NCBI GenBank assembly: GCA_964554335.1 | Contig: CAZKOF010000030.1 | Coordinates: forward strand, 1 to 24,197 | DNA length: 24,197 nt | Direction: 5' to 3' | From: UBA3263 sp964554335 | GTDB taxonomy: Bacteria; Bacteroidota; Bacteroidia; Bacteroidales; Muribaculaceae | Part shown: positions 1 to 8,345 of the stretch, piece by piece | Position numbering within the stretch: the first letter of the stretch is position 1 | How the letters are laid out: every line of letters starts with the position of its first letter | The notes under the pieces: generated by a model | Told to the model about the DNA's origin: nothing | Seen by the model: only the letters and a program-made list of their open reading frames with translations | Database searches by the model: none | Position numbers and translations under genes: made by a program

Positions 1-22
1 AGAATTTTTCAAAAGAATTGCT

Positions 23-30
23 TAACTTTG
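23..30 (+). promoter_or_regulatory. possible upstream -7 element TAACTTTG
   Basis: This is an exact match to the Bacteroidota -7 consensus TAnnTTTG, 73 bases upstream of the better-placed copy at 103-110. The window starts too close to it to judge a -33 element. It could be a second promoter of the restriction-modification gene or a chance match. Confidence 0.25.
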
Positions 31-102
31 TTGCACTTGCCACTTGACTCTGCAGCCATTTCATTTTTAACTTTTAACTTTTCTAATCCGGCGTTTTTAT
101 TG

Positions 103-110
103 TAACTTTG
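103..110 (+). promoter_or_regulatory. -7 promoter element of the type IIG-like RM gene
   Basis: TAACTTTG matches TAnnTTTG and would start transcription a few bases downstream, near 114. It therefore rules out a TTG start at 108 and supports the ATG at 156, giving a leader of about 40 bases. No clear TTTG is seen at the expected -33 distance; that stretch is T-rich. Confidence 0.65.
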
Positions 111-155
111 CAATCTACAATAGATTTGACCATCTTCTCACTCTGCCAATCAAAT

Positions 156-3100
156 ATGAAAATTCTTAAGCCCAAAGAAGCACTAAACAAGGCTTATTGC
201 CGTCAAGCGATTAAGTCTGCTGATTATCAGAAGTTCCTTACCGCACTTCGTACGCTTATTGCAAATATACACGACGGCCAGGACGAGGAGATACAGAAAG
301 GTTATTTCTCTGATTTTCTCAAATCGGCGTTCTATTCCAATTATATAGTAGGTCCGGCCAAATACAATATTGATTTAGCAATTCGATTAAATAATTCACC
401 CGATTCTCCGCTTGGCGTTATTGTTGAGACCAAATCCACCACCAATGCCTGTCAAATGGTTACTCGCACAGACCTTAACCGTAAGGCTATGCATCAAATT
501 TTGTTTTACTACTTTAACGAAAGGGAACGTGGAAACAACGATATAAAATATCTTATTATCTCAAACCTTAAAGAGTTTTTTATTTTTGACGCGAAAGTAA
601 TAGAAAAACTATTCTATGAAAACAAAAAGTTTCTCCAAGAATACCGCGATTTTAATAAAAAACGCAAAGTCAAAGATAATACTGAGATATTTTACGACGA
701 AATTGCCCCAAAGTATATCCGGGAAGCAGCAGACGCTATTGAGTTCACTCATTTTGACTTGGCAGATTATAAATCTGATCTTAAACACAATGAATACTCT
801 CGAAAACTAACTGAGTTATATCGTCTGTTCAGCCCGATACATCTTTTGAAACTGCCTTTTGGTAATGACAGCAATTCTCTTGATAAGAACTTCTATAACG
901 AACTGCTATATATTCTCGGACTCACAGAATACAAGGAAAATAATAAGACCTTAATCGGTCGAATAACAGACAATCCTCAACCGGCTTCACTTATTGAAAA
1001 CGCTATCAATATCATCAAAGCGGAGGGCACCTTGCCCGGTTACATAAAGGGAGATACAGAGAATGACCGCTGCTTTAATGCAGCCATGCAGCTGATTATA
1101 ACGTGGATTAACCGTATATTATTCCTGAAATTACTTGAATCACAACTGATCAGCTATCAAAAAGGAGATAATAAATACCGTTTTCTAAATTATTCTCTCA
1201 TTAACGACTTTGATACACTTAATAAACTCTTTTTTCAGGTTTTAGGAGTTCCGGTCGAAGAACGGTCCGATGCAGTTAAAGAACAATTTCCACAGGTGCC
1301 ATATCTTAACAGTTCACTGTTTGAAATTTCCCGTTGTGAGCAAGACTTAATTCGAATATCGAACCTCTCCCAAACAGAATGTTTACCCATATTTCCCCGA
1401 AGCATTCTTCGCAAGAATAAGACATACAACTCGCGTCACGCCCTTCCTTTCCTCGAATACCTGTTTGAGTTTTTGGATGCCTACGACTTTTCAAGCGAGG
1501 GTAGTAATGAAATTAAAGAACAATCCAAAACGCTCATCAATGCATCTGTACTCGGCTTAATATTTGAGAAAATAAATGGATACAAAGATGGCTCGGTATT
1601 TACTCCGGGCTTTATAACTTCATATATGTGCCGCGAAGCAATTACAAGGACTGTCGTCGATAAGTTCAACGAACATTATGATTGGCAACTGGCAACGTAT
1701 GATGAATTGCTCAATAAAGACCTGCCGAGCCTCCAAGATGCCAATAAAATCATAAACGCCATACACATCTGCGACCCGGCAGTCGGCTCCGGTCATTTTC
1801 TCGTTTCTGCACTTAATGAAATTGTCCGCGTCAAATATGAACTGGGGATCCTTATTGATGCCAATGGTAAACGCTTAAAAAAGAGCGAATACACTTTTAC
1901 TGTTGAAAACGACGAACTGATTATATTGGATTGCGATGGAGGACTTTGGTCATATAACCCCGCCAACGAGGAGAGCCGTCGCGTTCAACAAACTGTTTTC
2001 AACGAGAAAAAGGCAATCATTGAAAACTGCTTGTTTGGCGTCGATATTAACCCTAATTCAGTAAATATTTGCCGGCTTCGTCTGTGGATTGAACTGTTGA
2101 AAAATGCCTATTACACACCTGAAAGCAATTTCACCCGATTAGAGACCCTGCCGAACATAGATATAAATATCAAATGCGGTAACTCTTTACTCAGCTACTT
2201 TAACCTCAACGGGAAATTGGACTTTCCTCACATAAACGAATATAAAAAGTTAGTCAAGGATTATAAATCTTCATTATCGAAGGCTGACAAACATACTATT
2301 GAGCAAAAAATAACACTTATCAAATCAAAATTACACGACACCTATACCGGCAAGAATCCTATTATAGATGAATTTCAGAAAGCTCGCGGATATTATCAAT
2401 TTTTGACACAATCGGCTCTTTTTGATGAAGACTTGTCAAGAAAAGAAAAATCAATACTGAACCGTCGGATAAAATCAGCCCGGAAAGCGTATGATAAAGC
2501 CAAAGCGACTTACGATAAATATATCCGGAGCCATCAGGTTTCAGGCACCTTTGAATGGCGCATTGAGTTTCCGGAAATTTTAGATGACAAAGGCAATTTT
2601 GAGGGCTTTGACCTTATTATCGGCAATCCTCCATATTTCGTATATCAAGACAATCATGTCGGAGAAATAAAGCAGCTCCGTAATATCACCGAATATGATA
2701 TCGCCTTTGGAGGCAAACTTAATGCCTATAAACTGTTTCTCGCCAATGGCCTGCGCAAACTTTTAAAGCCGAAGGGCATACTTTCATTTATTTTCCAAAA
2801 CTCCTTCTTGGGTGATTTACAAGCTGCAAATTTGAGAAAATTCGTACTCAACGAAACCACCATTTTAAAAATTGATTCATTCCCCGAAAGAGACAACAGG
2901 AAAAAACGTGTTTTCGAGGGGGTAAAAATGAGCGTCTGTATTGTACTTTTGCGTAAAACACCTGCACTCCCGACATATCATTTCCCGGTTAATATATGGG
3001 AGGACAAAGATAAATCATCAGGCATACAGACGTCTTTCTCGTTTGAGGAAATTTCATCTATTGACCGGGATTCCATGATAATACCTCGCTTACGAAAGAA

Positions 3101-3803
3101 TGAAATCCCCACTGTTATTAAGTTAATTAAACATAGGCAGTTGGAATTGAATTGTATTGAGGGTGAACTTAATATGACCCTCCACAAATCTTATTTTGTG
3201 GATGATAACACCCGACCGGCCATACTAAAAGGTGCAGCCATTCAGAAATTCAACTACACTTTCAACATGAGTCAGGGGGAAATTGAATATCTAAACGAAA
3301 CCAAATATCTCAACGATTTTGGAACATCACCTAAATCCACTCATCACTTTCTTAATCGTATTGCCATGCAAGGCATGACCGGAGCCAACGATAAAACTCG
3401 TCTGGTAATGTGTGTTATTCCAAGCGGTTACTACTTGGCCAACTCATGTAATTATATTTTGCCCACGGAAGAAATTAACTTATACGCTCTTTTGGCCATT
3501 CTGAATTCATCTGTTCTCAATTGGTTCTTTAGATGTTTTAGCACCAATAGTAATGTGAATGGTTATGAAGTAAATAATCTACCGGTCCCACTTGTTGATA
3601 TAAAAACGCAAAATACATTAGCAGAACTTAGCCTCAAGGCCGGTGACAGCAGCAATAACATTAACTATCTGCGTCAAATCGACTTGATTACTTACCACCT
3701 GTATAATCTAACCTACGATGAAGTTTTAATTATTGACCCTGAGACCACAATCAGCTTGGAAGAATACGAAACTTTTAGGTTCAATTTACAAGTCAACGCA
3801 TAA
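156..3803 (+). CDS. type IIG-like restriction-modification enzyme (nuclease fused to Eco57I-type adenine methylase)
   Basis: This 1215-residue protein probably cuts and methylates DNA with a single chain. Near the N-terminus a PD-(D/E)xK-like set is visible: D73 in NIDLAI, then E91 and K93 in VETK. The methylase core follows, with the AdoMet-binding DPAVGSGHF at 540-548 and the N6-adenine catalytic NPPY at 824-827 (preceded by LIIG). The last 300 or so residues sit where Eco57I/TaqI-like enzymes carry target recognition. No separate specificity subunit or nuclease gene is adjacent, which fits a self-contained type IIG enzyme. The ATG at 156 is chosen because the promoter at 103-110 would overlap a TTG start at 108. 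Composition is AT-rich compared with the housekeeping genes downstream, suggesting acquisition. PglX of BREX has a similar methylase core, but no other BREX gene is in view. Recognition site and actual cleavage cannot be read from sequence. Confidence 0.87.
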   Translation: MKILKPKEALNKAYCRQAIKSADYQKFLTALRTLIANIHDGQDEEIQKGYFSDFLKSAFYSNYIVGPAKYNIDLAIRLNNSPDSPLGVIVETKSTTNACQMVTRTDLNRKAMHQILFYYFNERERGNNDIKYLIISNLKEFFIFDAKVIEKLFYENKKFLQEYRDFNKKRKVKDNTEIFYDEIAPKYIREAADAIEFTHFDLADYKSDLKHNEYSRKLTELYRLFSPIHLLKLPFGNDSNSLDKNFYNELLYILGLTEYKENNKTLIGRITDNPQPASLIENAINIIKAEGTLPGYIKGDTENDRCFNAAMQLIITWINRILFLKLLESQLISYQKGDNKYRFLNYSLINDFDTLNKLFFQVLGVPVEERSDAVKEQFPQVPYLNSSLFEISRCEQDLIRISNLSQTECLPIFPRSILRKNKTYNSRHALPFLEYLFEFLDAYDFSSEGSNEIKEQSKTLINASVLGLIFEKINGYKDGSVFTPGFITSYMCREAITRTVVDKFNEHYDWQLATYDELLNKDLPSLQDANKIINAIHICDPAVGSGHFLVSALNEIVRVKYELGILIDANGKRLKKSEYTFTVENDELIILDCDGGLWSYNPANEESRRVQQTVFNEKKAIIENCLFGVDINPNSVNICRLRLWIELLKNAYYTPESNFTRLETLPNIDINIKCGNSLLSYFNLNGKLDFPHINEYKKLVKDYKSSLSKADKHTIEQKITLIKSKLHDTYTGKNPIIDEFQKARGYYQFLTQSALFDEDLSRKEKSILNRRIKSARKAYDKAKATYDKYIRSHQVSGTFEWRIEFPEILDDKGNFEGFDLIIGNPPYFVYQDNHVGEIKQLRNITEYDIAFGGKLNAYKLFLANGLRKLLKPKGILSFIFQNSFLGDLQAANLRKFVLNETTILKIDSFPERDNRKKRVFEGVKMSVCIVLLRKTPALPTYHFPVNIWEDKDKSSGIQTSFSFEEISSIDRDSMIIPRLRKNEIPTVIKLIKHRQLELNCIEGELNMTLHKSYFVDDNTRPAILKGAAIQKFNYTFNMSQGEIEYLNETKYLNDFGTSPKSTHHFLNRIAMQGMTGANDKTRLVMCVIPSGYYLANSCNYILPTEEINLYALLAILNSSVLNWFFRCFSTNSNVNGYEVNNLPVPLVDIKTQNTLAELSLKAGDSSNNINYLRQIDLITYHLYNLTYDEVLIIDPETTISLEEYETFRFNLQVNA

Positions 3804-3974
3804 AATTTTTCCGGGGTCTGAAACACCCTCACAATGCACAATCAACCACTAACACAAAATACCCGACCTAAATTACCGACAATGGCCGCAACGCCGGACA
3901 GTGGGGCATCAGTCCGCTATTGTGATATAGACGATGCATGAAGCAAGAACCGGTCGAAAGAATTGATTGACAAT

Positions 3975-4005
3975 TTTGAGATTTGAAATAATATAGCTAA
4001 ATTTG
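3975..4005 (+). promoter_or_regulatory. promoter of the abiE operon (TTTG-N19-TAAATTTG)
   Basis: TTTG at 3975-3978 and TAAATTTG at 3998-4005 are separated by 19 bases, the expected Bacteroidota -33/-7 arrangement. The element covers the TTG at 4003, so the antitoxin start is placed at the ATG 4033. The upstream stretch 3804-3974 contains no convincing gene; an imperfect inverted repeat (ACAATGGC near 3880, GCTATTGT near 3916) may form a weak hairpin. Confidence 0.75.
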
Positions 4006-4032
4006 CAGCCAAAGCGCGAAAACGGACATAAA

Positions 4033-4896
4033 ATGTCTCATTATGCGCGCCGCCTGCAAAACATATCAACAATGACAGAACGGTACGACGCCACAAATAT
4101 TCAGTCGTGGATAAATGCGAAAATGCTTCGAGGATTTTATTCCTTCTCGAAGGCTGACTTGATATCCATAGGTCTTTCAATATCAGAATCAAGCATCAGC
4201 AGAAACCTGAACCGCCTGGAGCATAATGGAATGATTATGTCACCTTGGCAGAATTTCTATGTCATCATTCCAACAGAGTATAAACTGCGCGGTCTCGTCC
4301 CTCCTATATTCTACATTGACAAGTTAATGCAGTTTCTAAATCGTGAATACTACATTTCACTATTAACTGCAGCAGAGCTGAATGGTGCATCACATCAAAG
4401 GTCAATGGTCTTTCAAGTAACAATGAACGGGCGTTCAGTACGTTCCGGAGTAAAGAATGGGACTCGTATTGAATTTTTTACACGACAAGATTTGCCGTTA
4501 CAATTCACGACAAAAATGAAGACCAAGTCAGGATATGTGACGGTGTCGAGGCCGGAGTTAACGGCATTGGACTTAGTAGCCGATTATAATAAGGTTGGAG
4601 GACTAAGTCGTGCGGCAGAAATATTGTCGGAACTTTCTGAACAAACCGAATGGGATAATAATAAGCTGCCGCTTCTTACATATTTTAAGCTGCCGACAAT
4701 ACAGAGGCTCGGATATATCCTCGATTTATTAGAGTTTTCAAACCAGTCCGACGCATTGTACTCACTAATGTTGCAGATGAATAAGACAACAAGAAGAACA
4801 CCATTAAAGGTCGAACAAAATGTCAGCGACGACATGAGTTCCGACAACAGATGGAAAATAATTGAAAACTACAAACTTGAAATAGACGACATATGA
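4033..4896 (+). CDS. abiEi: AbiEi-family antitoxin of a type IV toxin-antitoxin system
   Basis: This 287-residue protein is the likely antitoxin and transcriptional autorepressor of the AbiE pair. Residues about 22-82 look like a winged helix-turn-helix: a helix-rich stretch with SESSISRNLNRLEHNG, followed by a wing. The remainder is the larger C-terminal region of this family, thought to counter the toxin. Its stop overlaps the start of the downstream nucleotidyltransferase in an ATGA, so the two are translationally coupled, as usual for abiE. In characterised AbiE systems the antitoxin binds inverted repeats in its own promoter; I did not find a clear pair here. The start at 4033 leaves about 27 bases after the -7 element; an internal ATG at 4072 is a less likely alternative. 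Confidence 0.85.
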   Translation: MSHYARRLQNISTMTERYDATNIQSWINAKMLRGFYSFSKADLISIGLSISESSISRNLNRLEHNGMIMSPWQNFYVIIPTEYKLRGLVPPIFYIDKLMQFLNREYYISLLTAAELNGASHQRSMVFQVTMNGRSVRSGVKNGTRIEFFTRQDLPLQFTTKMKTKSGYVTVSRPELTALDLVADYNKVGGLSRAAEILSELSEQTEWDNNKLPLLTYFKLPTIQRLGYILDLLEFSNQSDALYSLMLQMNKTTRRTPLKVEQNVSDDMSSDNRWKIIENYKLEIDDI

Positions 4897-5696
4897 TACC
4901 CGAACTTTATATAAATGAGTGGAACACAGTCGTGCCGTGGATACAACCTGACATGGTTGAGCAGGACCTGATCATATGCCGGGCTTTGATAAGCATATTT
5001 CAAGATGACTTTCTTCGCGAAAACCTTGCGTTTAGAGGCGGCACAGCACTCCATAAACTGTATTTGGCTCCACAACCAAGATATAGCGAAGATATTGACC
5101 TCGTGCAGATAAACGCCGGGCCTATAAAACCCATAATGAAAAGACTTGGTGAGGTGCTTGATTGGTTACCCAATCGATCGACTCAGCAAAAGCGACATAG
5201 CAATAAGTTGCTATTCGGTTTTGAGTCTGAAATCCCACCGGTAAAGCAGATTAAACTTAAAGTAGAGATAAATTGCTTTGAACATTTCAGCGTCATGGGA
5301 CTTATGCAAGTGCCTTTCAACGTTGAAAACAGTTGGTTTACAGGCTCTGCTATTCTGACCACCTACCATTTAGATGAATTGGCGGGCACAAAGTTGCGTG
5401 CCCTTTATCAGCGAAAGAAGGGTCGCGACCTTTTCGATTTATATACCGCAATAACCAATGGCAATCTCAATATTGATAAAGTCTTGGAATGTTATAAGGG
5501 ATATATGGGATTCGCCGTTGAACGCGTTCCTTCATATAAGGAGTTTATCAATAACATGGATCAGAAGATGATGGATAACGAATTCTTAACTGATGTCGTC
5601 CCACTATTACGGCCCGAAATAGAGTTTGATCCACACAAAGCATACATCATAACCAAAGAGCAATTAATTGATAAACTGCAAAAGCCTGAAAAATGA
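4893..5696 (+). CDS. abiEii: AbiEii-family nucleotidyltransferase toxin
   Basis: This 267-residue protein is the toxin partner of the AbiE pair, in the DNA polymerase beta-like nucleotidyltransferase superfamily. The nucleotide-binding motif reads RGGTALHK at 48-55, and the metal-binding pair is D67 and D69 within SEDIDL. The family's later conserved motifs are visible as KVEI at 123-126, K167 in AGTKLRAL, and GRDLFDLY at 177-184. Related enzymes such as MenT add nucleotides to tRNA acceptor stems and so stop translation, but the substrate here is unknown. All motifs look intact, so the toxin should be active unless neutralised. It overlaps abiEi by 4 bases and sits downstream of the RM enzyme, forming a small anti-phage block. 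A 9-codon ORF overlapping its stop is not considered real. Confidence 0.88.
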   Translation: MIPELYINEWNTVVPWIQPDMVEQDLIICRALISIFQDDFLRENLAFRGGTALHKLYLAPQPRYSEDIDLVQINAGPIKPIMKRLGEVLDWLPNRSTQQKRHSNKLLFGFESEIPPVKQIKLKVEINCFEHFSVMGLMQVPFNVENSWFTGSAILTTYHLDELAGTKLRALYQRKKGRDLFDLYTAITNGNLNIDKVLECYKGYMGFAVERVPSYKEFINNMDQKMMDNEFLTDVVPLLRPEIEFDPHKAYIITKEQLIDKLQKPEK

Positions 5697-5756
5697 AAGA
5701 ATTGATTTCTAAAGACAAATAAATAAGTTACGGAGGTCTTGACATTTTTTCATCTT

Positions 5757-5783
5757 GCCGGTGTAAAAATCCGGCTTTTTATT
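5757..5783 (+). terminator. short intrinsic terminator after abiEii
   Basis: A 5-bp GC stem (GCCGG at 5757-5761, CCGGC at 5771-5775, 9-base loop) is followed directly by TTTTTATT. It would end the abiE transcript. It lies within the upstream part of the next promoter, so termination and initiation are only a few bases apart. Confidence 0.55.
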
Positions 5784-5784
5784 G

Positions 5785-5792
5785 TACCTTTG
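5785..5792 (+). promoter_or_regulatory. -7 promoter element for the DUF2752-dnaG operon
   Basis: TACCTTTG fits TAnnTTTG and ends 10 bases before the ATG at 5803. The predicted leader is therefore only about 6-7 bases. No TTTG is found at the expected -33 spacing; the terminator hairpin occupies that space. Confidence 0.65.
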
Positions 5793-5802
5793 CAGGGAAG
5801 AT

Positions 5803-6180
5803 ATGAGTCGACGCATGGTTTTGCTCATAACGGGCCTCGCGGCGGTCATCGCCGTGATGCTTGTTGTCTACGCGTTTGACCCGATATCGGGAGCATTTCC
5901 CTATCCGCGCTGCATATTCAAAGTGCTGACAGGCTTGGACTGCCCCGGGTGCGGGTCTACACGAGCGCTCCACGCCCTGCTCCATGGGCGCATCTCCGAG
6001 GCCGCAGACGCCAACCCCGCGGTGTTTGTCGCCGTGCCGCTGGCGGCCCTTTGTTGTGCGGCAGAAAGCCCGAAAATGGAGCGGCTGCGCCGGGTGCTTT
6101 TCTCGCCCGTGGCTATCGCGGCAATCATAGCGGCAACCCTGTTGTGGACCATTTTTCGCAATACATCATGGCACGCATAG
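5803..6180 (+). CDS. DUF2752 family small membrane protein
   Basis: This 125-residue protein has an N-terminal hydrophobic segment beginning about residue 5 (MVLLITGLAAVIAVML). The DUF2752 signature follows: TGLDCPGCGSTRALHALLHG, with a CxxCG pair and a TR. Two more hydrophobic stretches follow (around AVFVAVPLAALCCA and PVAIAAIIAATLLW). The family's function is not established; the CPxCG motif suggests metal or redox chemistry at the membrane, which is inference. The ATG at 5803 is chosen because the promoter -7 element ends at 5792, which rules out a TTG start at 5782. The gene overlaps dnaG by 13 bases, so the two are probably translated together, though no functional link with priming is known to me. 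Confidence 0.8.
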   Translation: MSRRMVLLITGLAAVIAVMLVVYAFDPISGAFPYPRCIFKVLTGLDCPGCGSTRALHALLHGRISEAADANPAVFVAVPLAALCCAAESPKMERLRRVLFSPVAIAAIIAATLLWTIFRNTSWHA

Positions 6181-8315
6181 ACCAGGAAACAGTAAGAAAA
6201 ATTCTTGACACCGCCGACATTGTCGACGTTGTCAGCGACTTCGTGAAGTTGCGCCGCGCAGGCGCCAACTACATGGGTCTATGCCCGTTTCATAACGAGC
6301 GGACACCGTCTTTTTCCGTTTCCAAATCAAGAGGCATCTGCAAGTGCTTCTCGTGCGGCAAGGGCGGCACTCCCGTAGGCTTCATCATGGAACTCGAGCA
6401 GCTCAGCTACGTCGAGGCGCTGAAATGGCTCGCCAACAAATATAACATCGAAATCAAGGAGCACGAGCTCACGCCCGAAGAGCGCACCGCGGCCAACGAG
6501 CGCGAGAGCATGTTGGCGCTCAACGACTTTGCCCTGCAATTTTTCGAACGGACGCTGACCGAGACCGACGAAGGTCGCAACATCGGCCTGAGCTACTTCC
6601 GCCACCGCGGCCTGAGCGATGCCGTTGTCAAGCGCTTCCGCCTCGGTTTCTCGCCCGAACAACGTGATGCCCTCAGCCGTGAAGCCCTCTCCAAAGGCTA
6701 CTCGGAAAAGACCCTGACTGACGCCGGCCTCTGCTCGCGAACCGAGCGCGGCAGCCTCTATGACCGTTTCCGCGGCCGAGTGATGTTTCCGGTCTTTTCG
6801 GTCAGCGGCAAAATCGTTGCTTTCGGAGGCCGCACGCTCAAGACCGACAAAACGGTTGCCAAATACGTCAACTCGCCCGAGAGTCTGATTTACCACAAGA
6901 GTAACGAACTCTACGGCCTCTATCAGGCCAAACGCGAAATCATAAAAAAAGGCAAGTGCATCCTCGTCGAAGGTTACATGGACGTCATCTCCATGAGCCA
7001 GCGCGGAGTGGAAAACATCGTGGCCTCATCGGGAACATCGCTGACCGAAGGGCAGATTGCGCTCATACACCGATTCACGGACAACGTCACGGTCATCTAC
7101 GACTCAGACCCCGCAGGCATCAAAGCCTCGCTGCGAGGAATCGACATGCTACTGGCCCACGGGATGCACATAAAGGTCATGTTGCTGCCCGACGGCGATG
7201 ACCCCGATTCGTTCGCCAAGTCACACTCGCTCGAGGAAATCGAGCGGTACATGAAAGAGAACGAAACCGACTTCATCCGCTTCAAGACCAAGATCTTGCT
7301 CGACTCGCTGGCCGACGGCGACCCCATTGGCCGCGCCGGAGTCATCAACAACATTGCGCGGAGCATCAGCGTGATTCCCGACCGTGTCGAACGCAGCGAA
7401 TACATCAAGCTCTGCGCCCGCCTGCTCGATAGCGACGACGAAGTCATCACCCTGCAGGTTGCCAAATACATGAACGAGGCCGCCGACAAGCGCAACTCAA
7501 CGCCCCGCAACCCCGCCGACCTCCCCACGGAAGAAACGGTCAAAGACCCGACTGTGGCGACCCGGCCGGCAGGGCGCGCAAGCCTCGACCGCGCAGCCTA
7601 CATGCGCCCGACTGAGATGGAGGTCGTGCGCCTGCTTGCGCGCTACGGACTGCAGACCATTGCCCAGACTCTCGACGCCGACGGCGAGGTTGCCGACGTG
7701 TCGGCCCTCGACTACGTATGCAGCGAATTTGACAGCGACGAGATTCGCCTCTGCAACCCCGACATCGAAAAGGTTTACGTCGCCGTGCAGGCCGCCGCTC
7801 AGAACTGGCCCGCGGAACGCGCCGAAGTGGAGCGACGGGCCGAGGAAATGTGTCAGGCAATGCGCAACGACGCCCGCGACGAAATTCTTGCCGCCGGGAC
7901 CCTTGAGGCCATAAAAATCAAAGAGCAGGAACTCGAAAAGAAAATTGAGTTCGCCCGCACCGAGTTCATGGCCGAAGCCATGGAACGCTACCTGACGTCG
8001 ACACTCGGAGCCGACCCCGACGACGACGTGCGCCGCCTGGCAACGACCTTTGCCGGCGAGAAATATACGCTGAGCAAAATCCACACCAAGAACGTGCACC
8101 TTCCGACCGAGCGCGAACAACTGCCCCAAAAAGCCCCGCGCGCCGTCTGCGGAGTGAAAATCGCAACCCTCCAGTGGCGCGAAAAAGAGCTTAGGGCGAC
8201 CCTTGCCCAACCCGGCGCCGACGCCGCGGCAATCCTTGCCGAGCTCCAGGAAATCCGAAAAATCATCGCCGAGCTCGCACGCTACCTCGGCGAACGCATA
8301 ATCCTGCCGAAATAA
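6168..8315 (+). CDS. dnaG: DNA primase DnaG
   Basis: DnaG synthesises the RNA primers used by the replicative polymerase and docks on the DnaB helicase. The 715-residue protein begins MARIDQETV. Its CHC2 zinc-binding domain carries C39 and H42 (CPFH) and C60 and C63 (CKCFSC). The Toprim catalytic core shows E268 in LVEGYMDV and D312/D314 in IYDSDPAG, the acidic metal ligands. The C-terminal third is helical and charged, as expected for the helicase-binding domain. Length is normal for Bacteroidota. An open frame extends upstream to 5949, but it runs antiparallel to nothing useful and lacks primase homology before residue MARID, so 6168 is the start. It shares a promoter and a 13-base overlap with the DUF2752 gene; codon use is GC-rich, in contrast to the defence block upstream. 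Confidence 0.97.
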   Translation: MARIDQETVRKILDTADIVDVVSDFVKLRRAGANYMGLCPFHNERTPSFSVSKSRGICKCFSCGKGGTPVGFIMELEQLSYVEALKWLANKYNIEIKEHELTPEERTAANERESMLALNDFALQFFERTLTETDEGRNIGLSYFRHRGLSDAVVKRFRLGFSPEQRDALSREALSKGYSEKTLTDAGLCSRTERGSLYDRFRGRVMFPVFSVSGKIVAFGGRTLKTDKTVAKYVNSPESLIYHKSNELYGLYQAKREIIKKGKCILVEGYMDVISMSQRGVENIVASSGTSLTEGQIALIHRFTDNVTVIYDSDPAGIKASLRGIDMLLAHGMHIKVMLLPDGDDPDSFAKSHSLEEIERYMKENETDFIRFKTKILLDSLADGDPIGRAGVINNIARSISVIPDRVERSEYIKLCARLLDSDDEVITLQVAKYMNEAADKRNSTPRNPADLPTEETVKDPTVATRPAGRASLDRAAYMRPTEMEVVRLLARYGLQTIAQTLDADGEVADVSALDYVCSEFDSDEIRLCNPDIEKVYVAVQAAAQNWPAERAEVERRAEEMCQAMRNDARDEILAAGTLEAIKIKEQELEKKIEFARTEFMAEAMERYLTSTLGADPDDDVRRLATTFAGEKYTLSKIHTKNVHLPTEREQLPQKAPRAVCGVKIATLQWREKELRATLAQPGADAAAILAELQEIRKIIAELARYLGERIILPK

Positions 8316-8345
8316 CATATAATCCAATCAATAATCAAACCCCAC

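Noticed and set aside
108..155. TTG start at 108 for the RM gene
   Set aside because: It lies inside the -7 element at 103-110, so it would not be transcribed; the ATG at 156 fits.
156..3803. PglX methylase of a BREX system
   Set aside because: An N-terminal nuclease-like motif is present and no other BREX gene is adjacent.
5693..5722. Nine-codon ORF overlapping the abiEii stop (MKELISKDK)
   Set aside because: Too short, no supporting signal, and followed by a terminator.
5949..6167. Upstream extension of dnaG
   Set aside because: It is the shifted reading of the DUF2752 gene; primase homology begins at 6168.
7497..8327. 276-residue minus-strand ORF opposite dnaG
   Set aside because: Shadow of GC-rich primase coding sequence; no domain and composition of an antisense reading.
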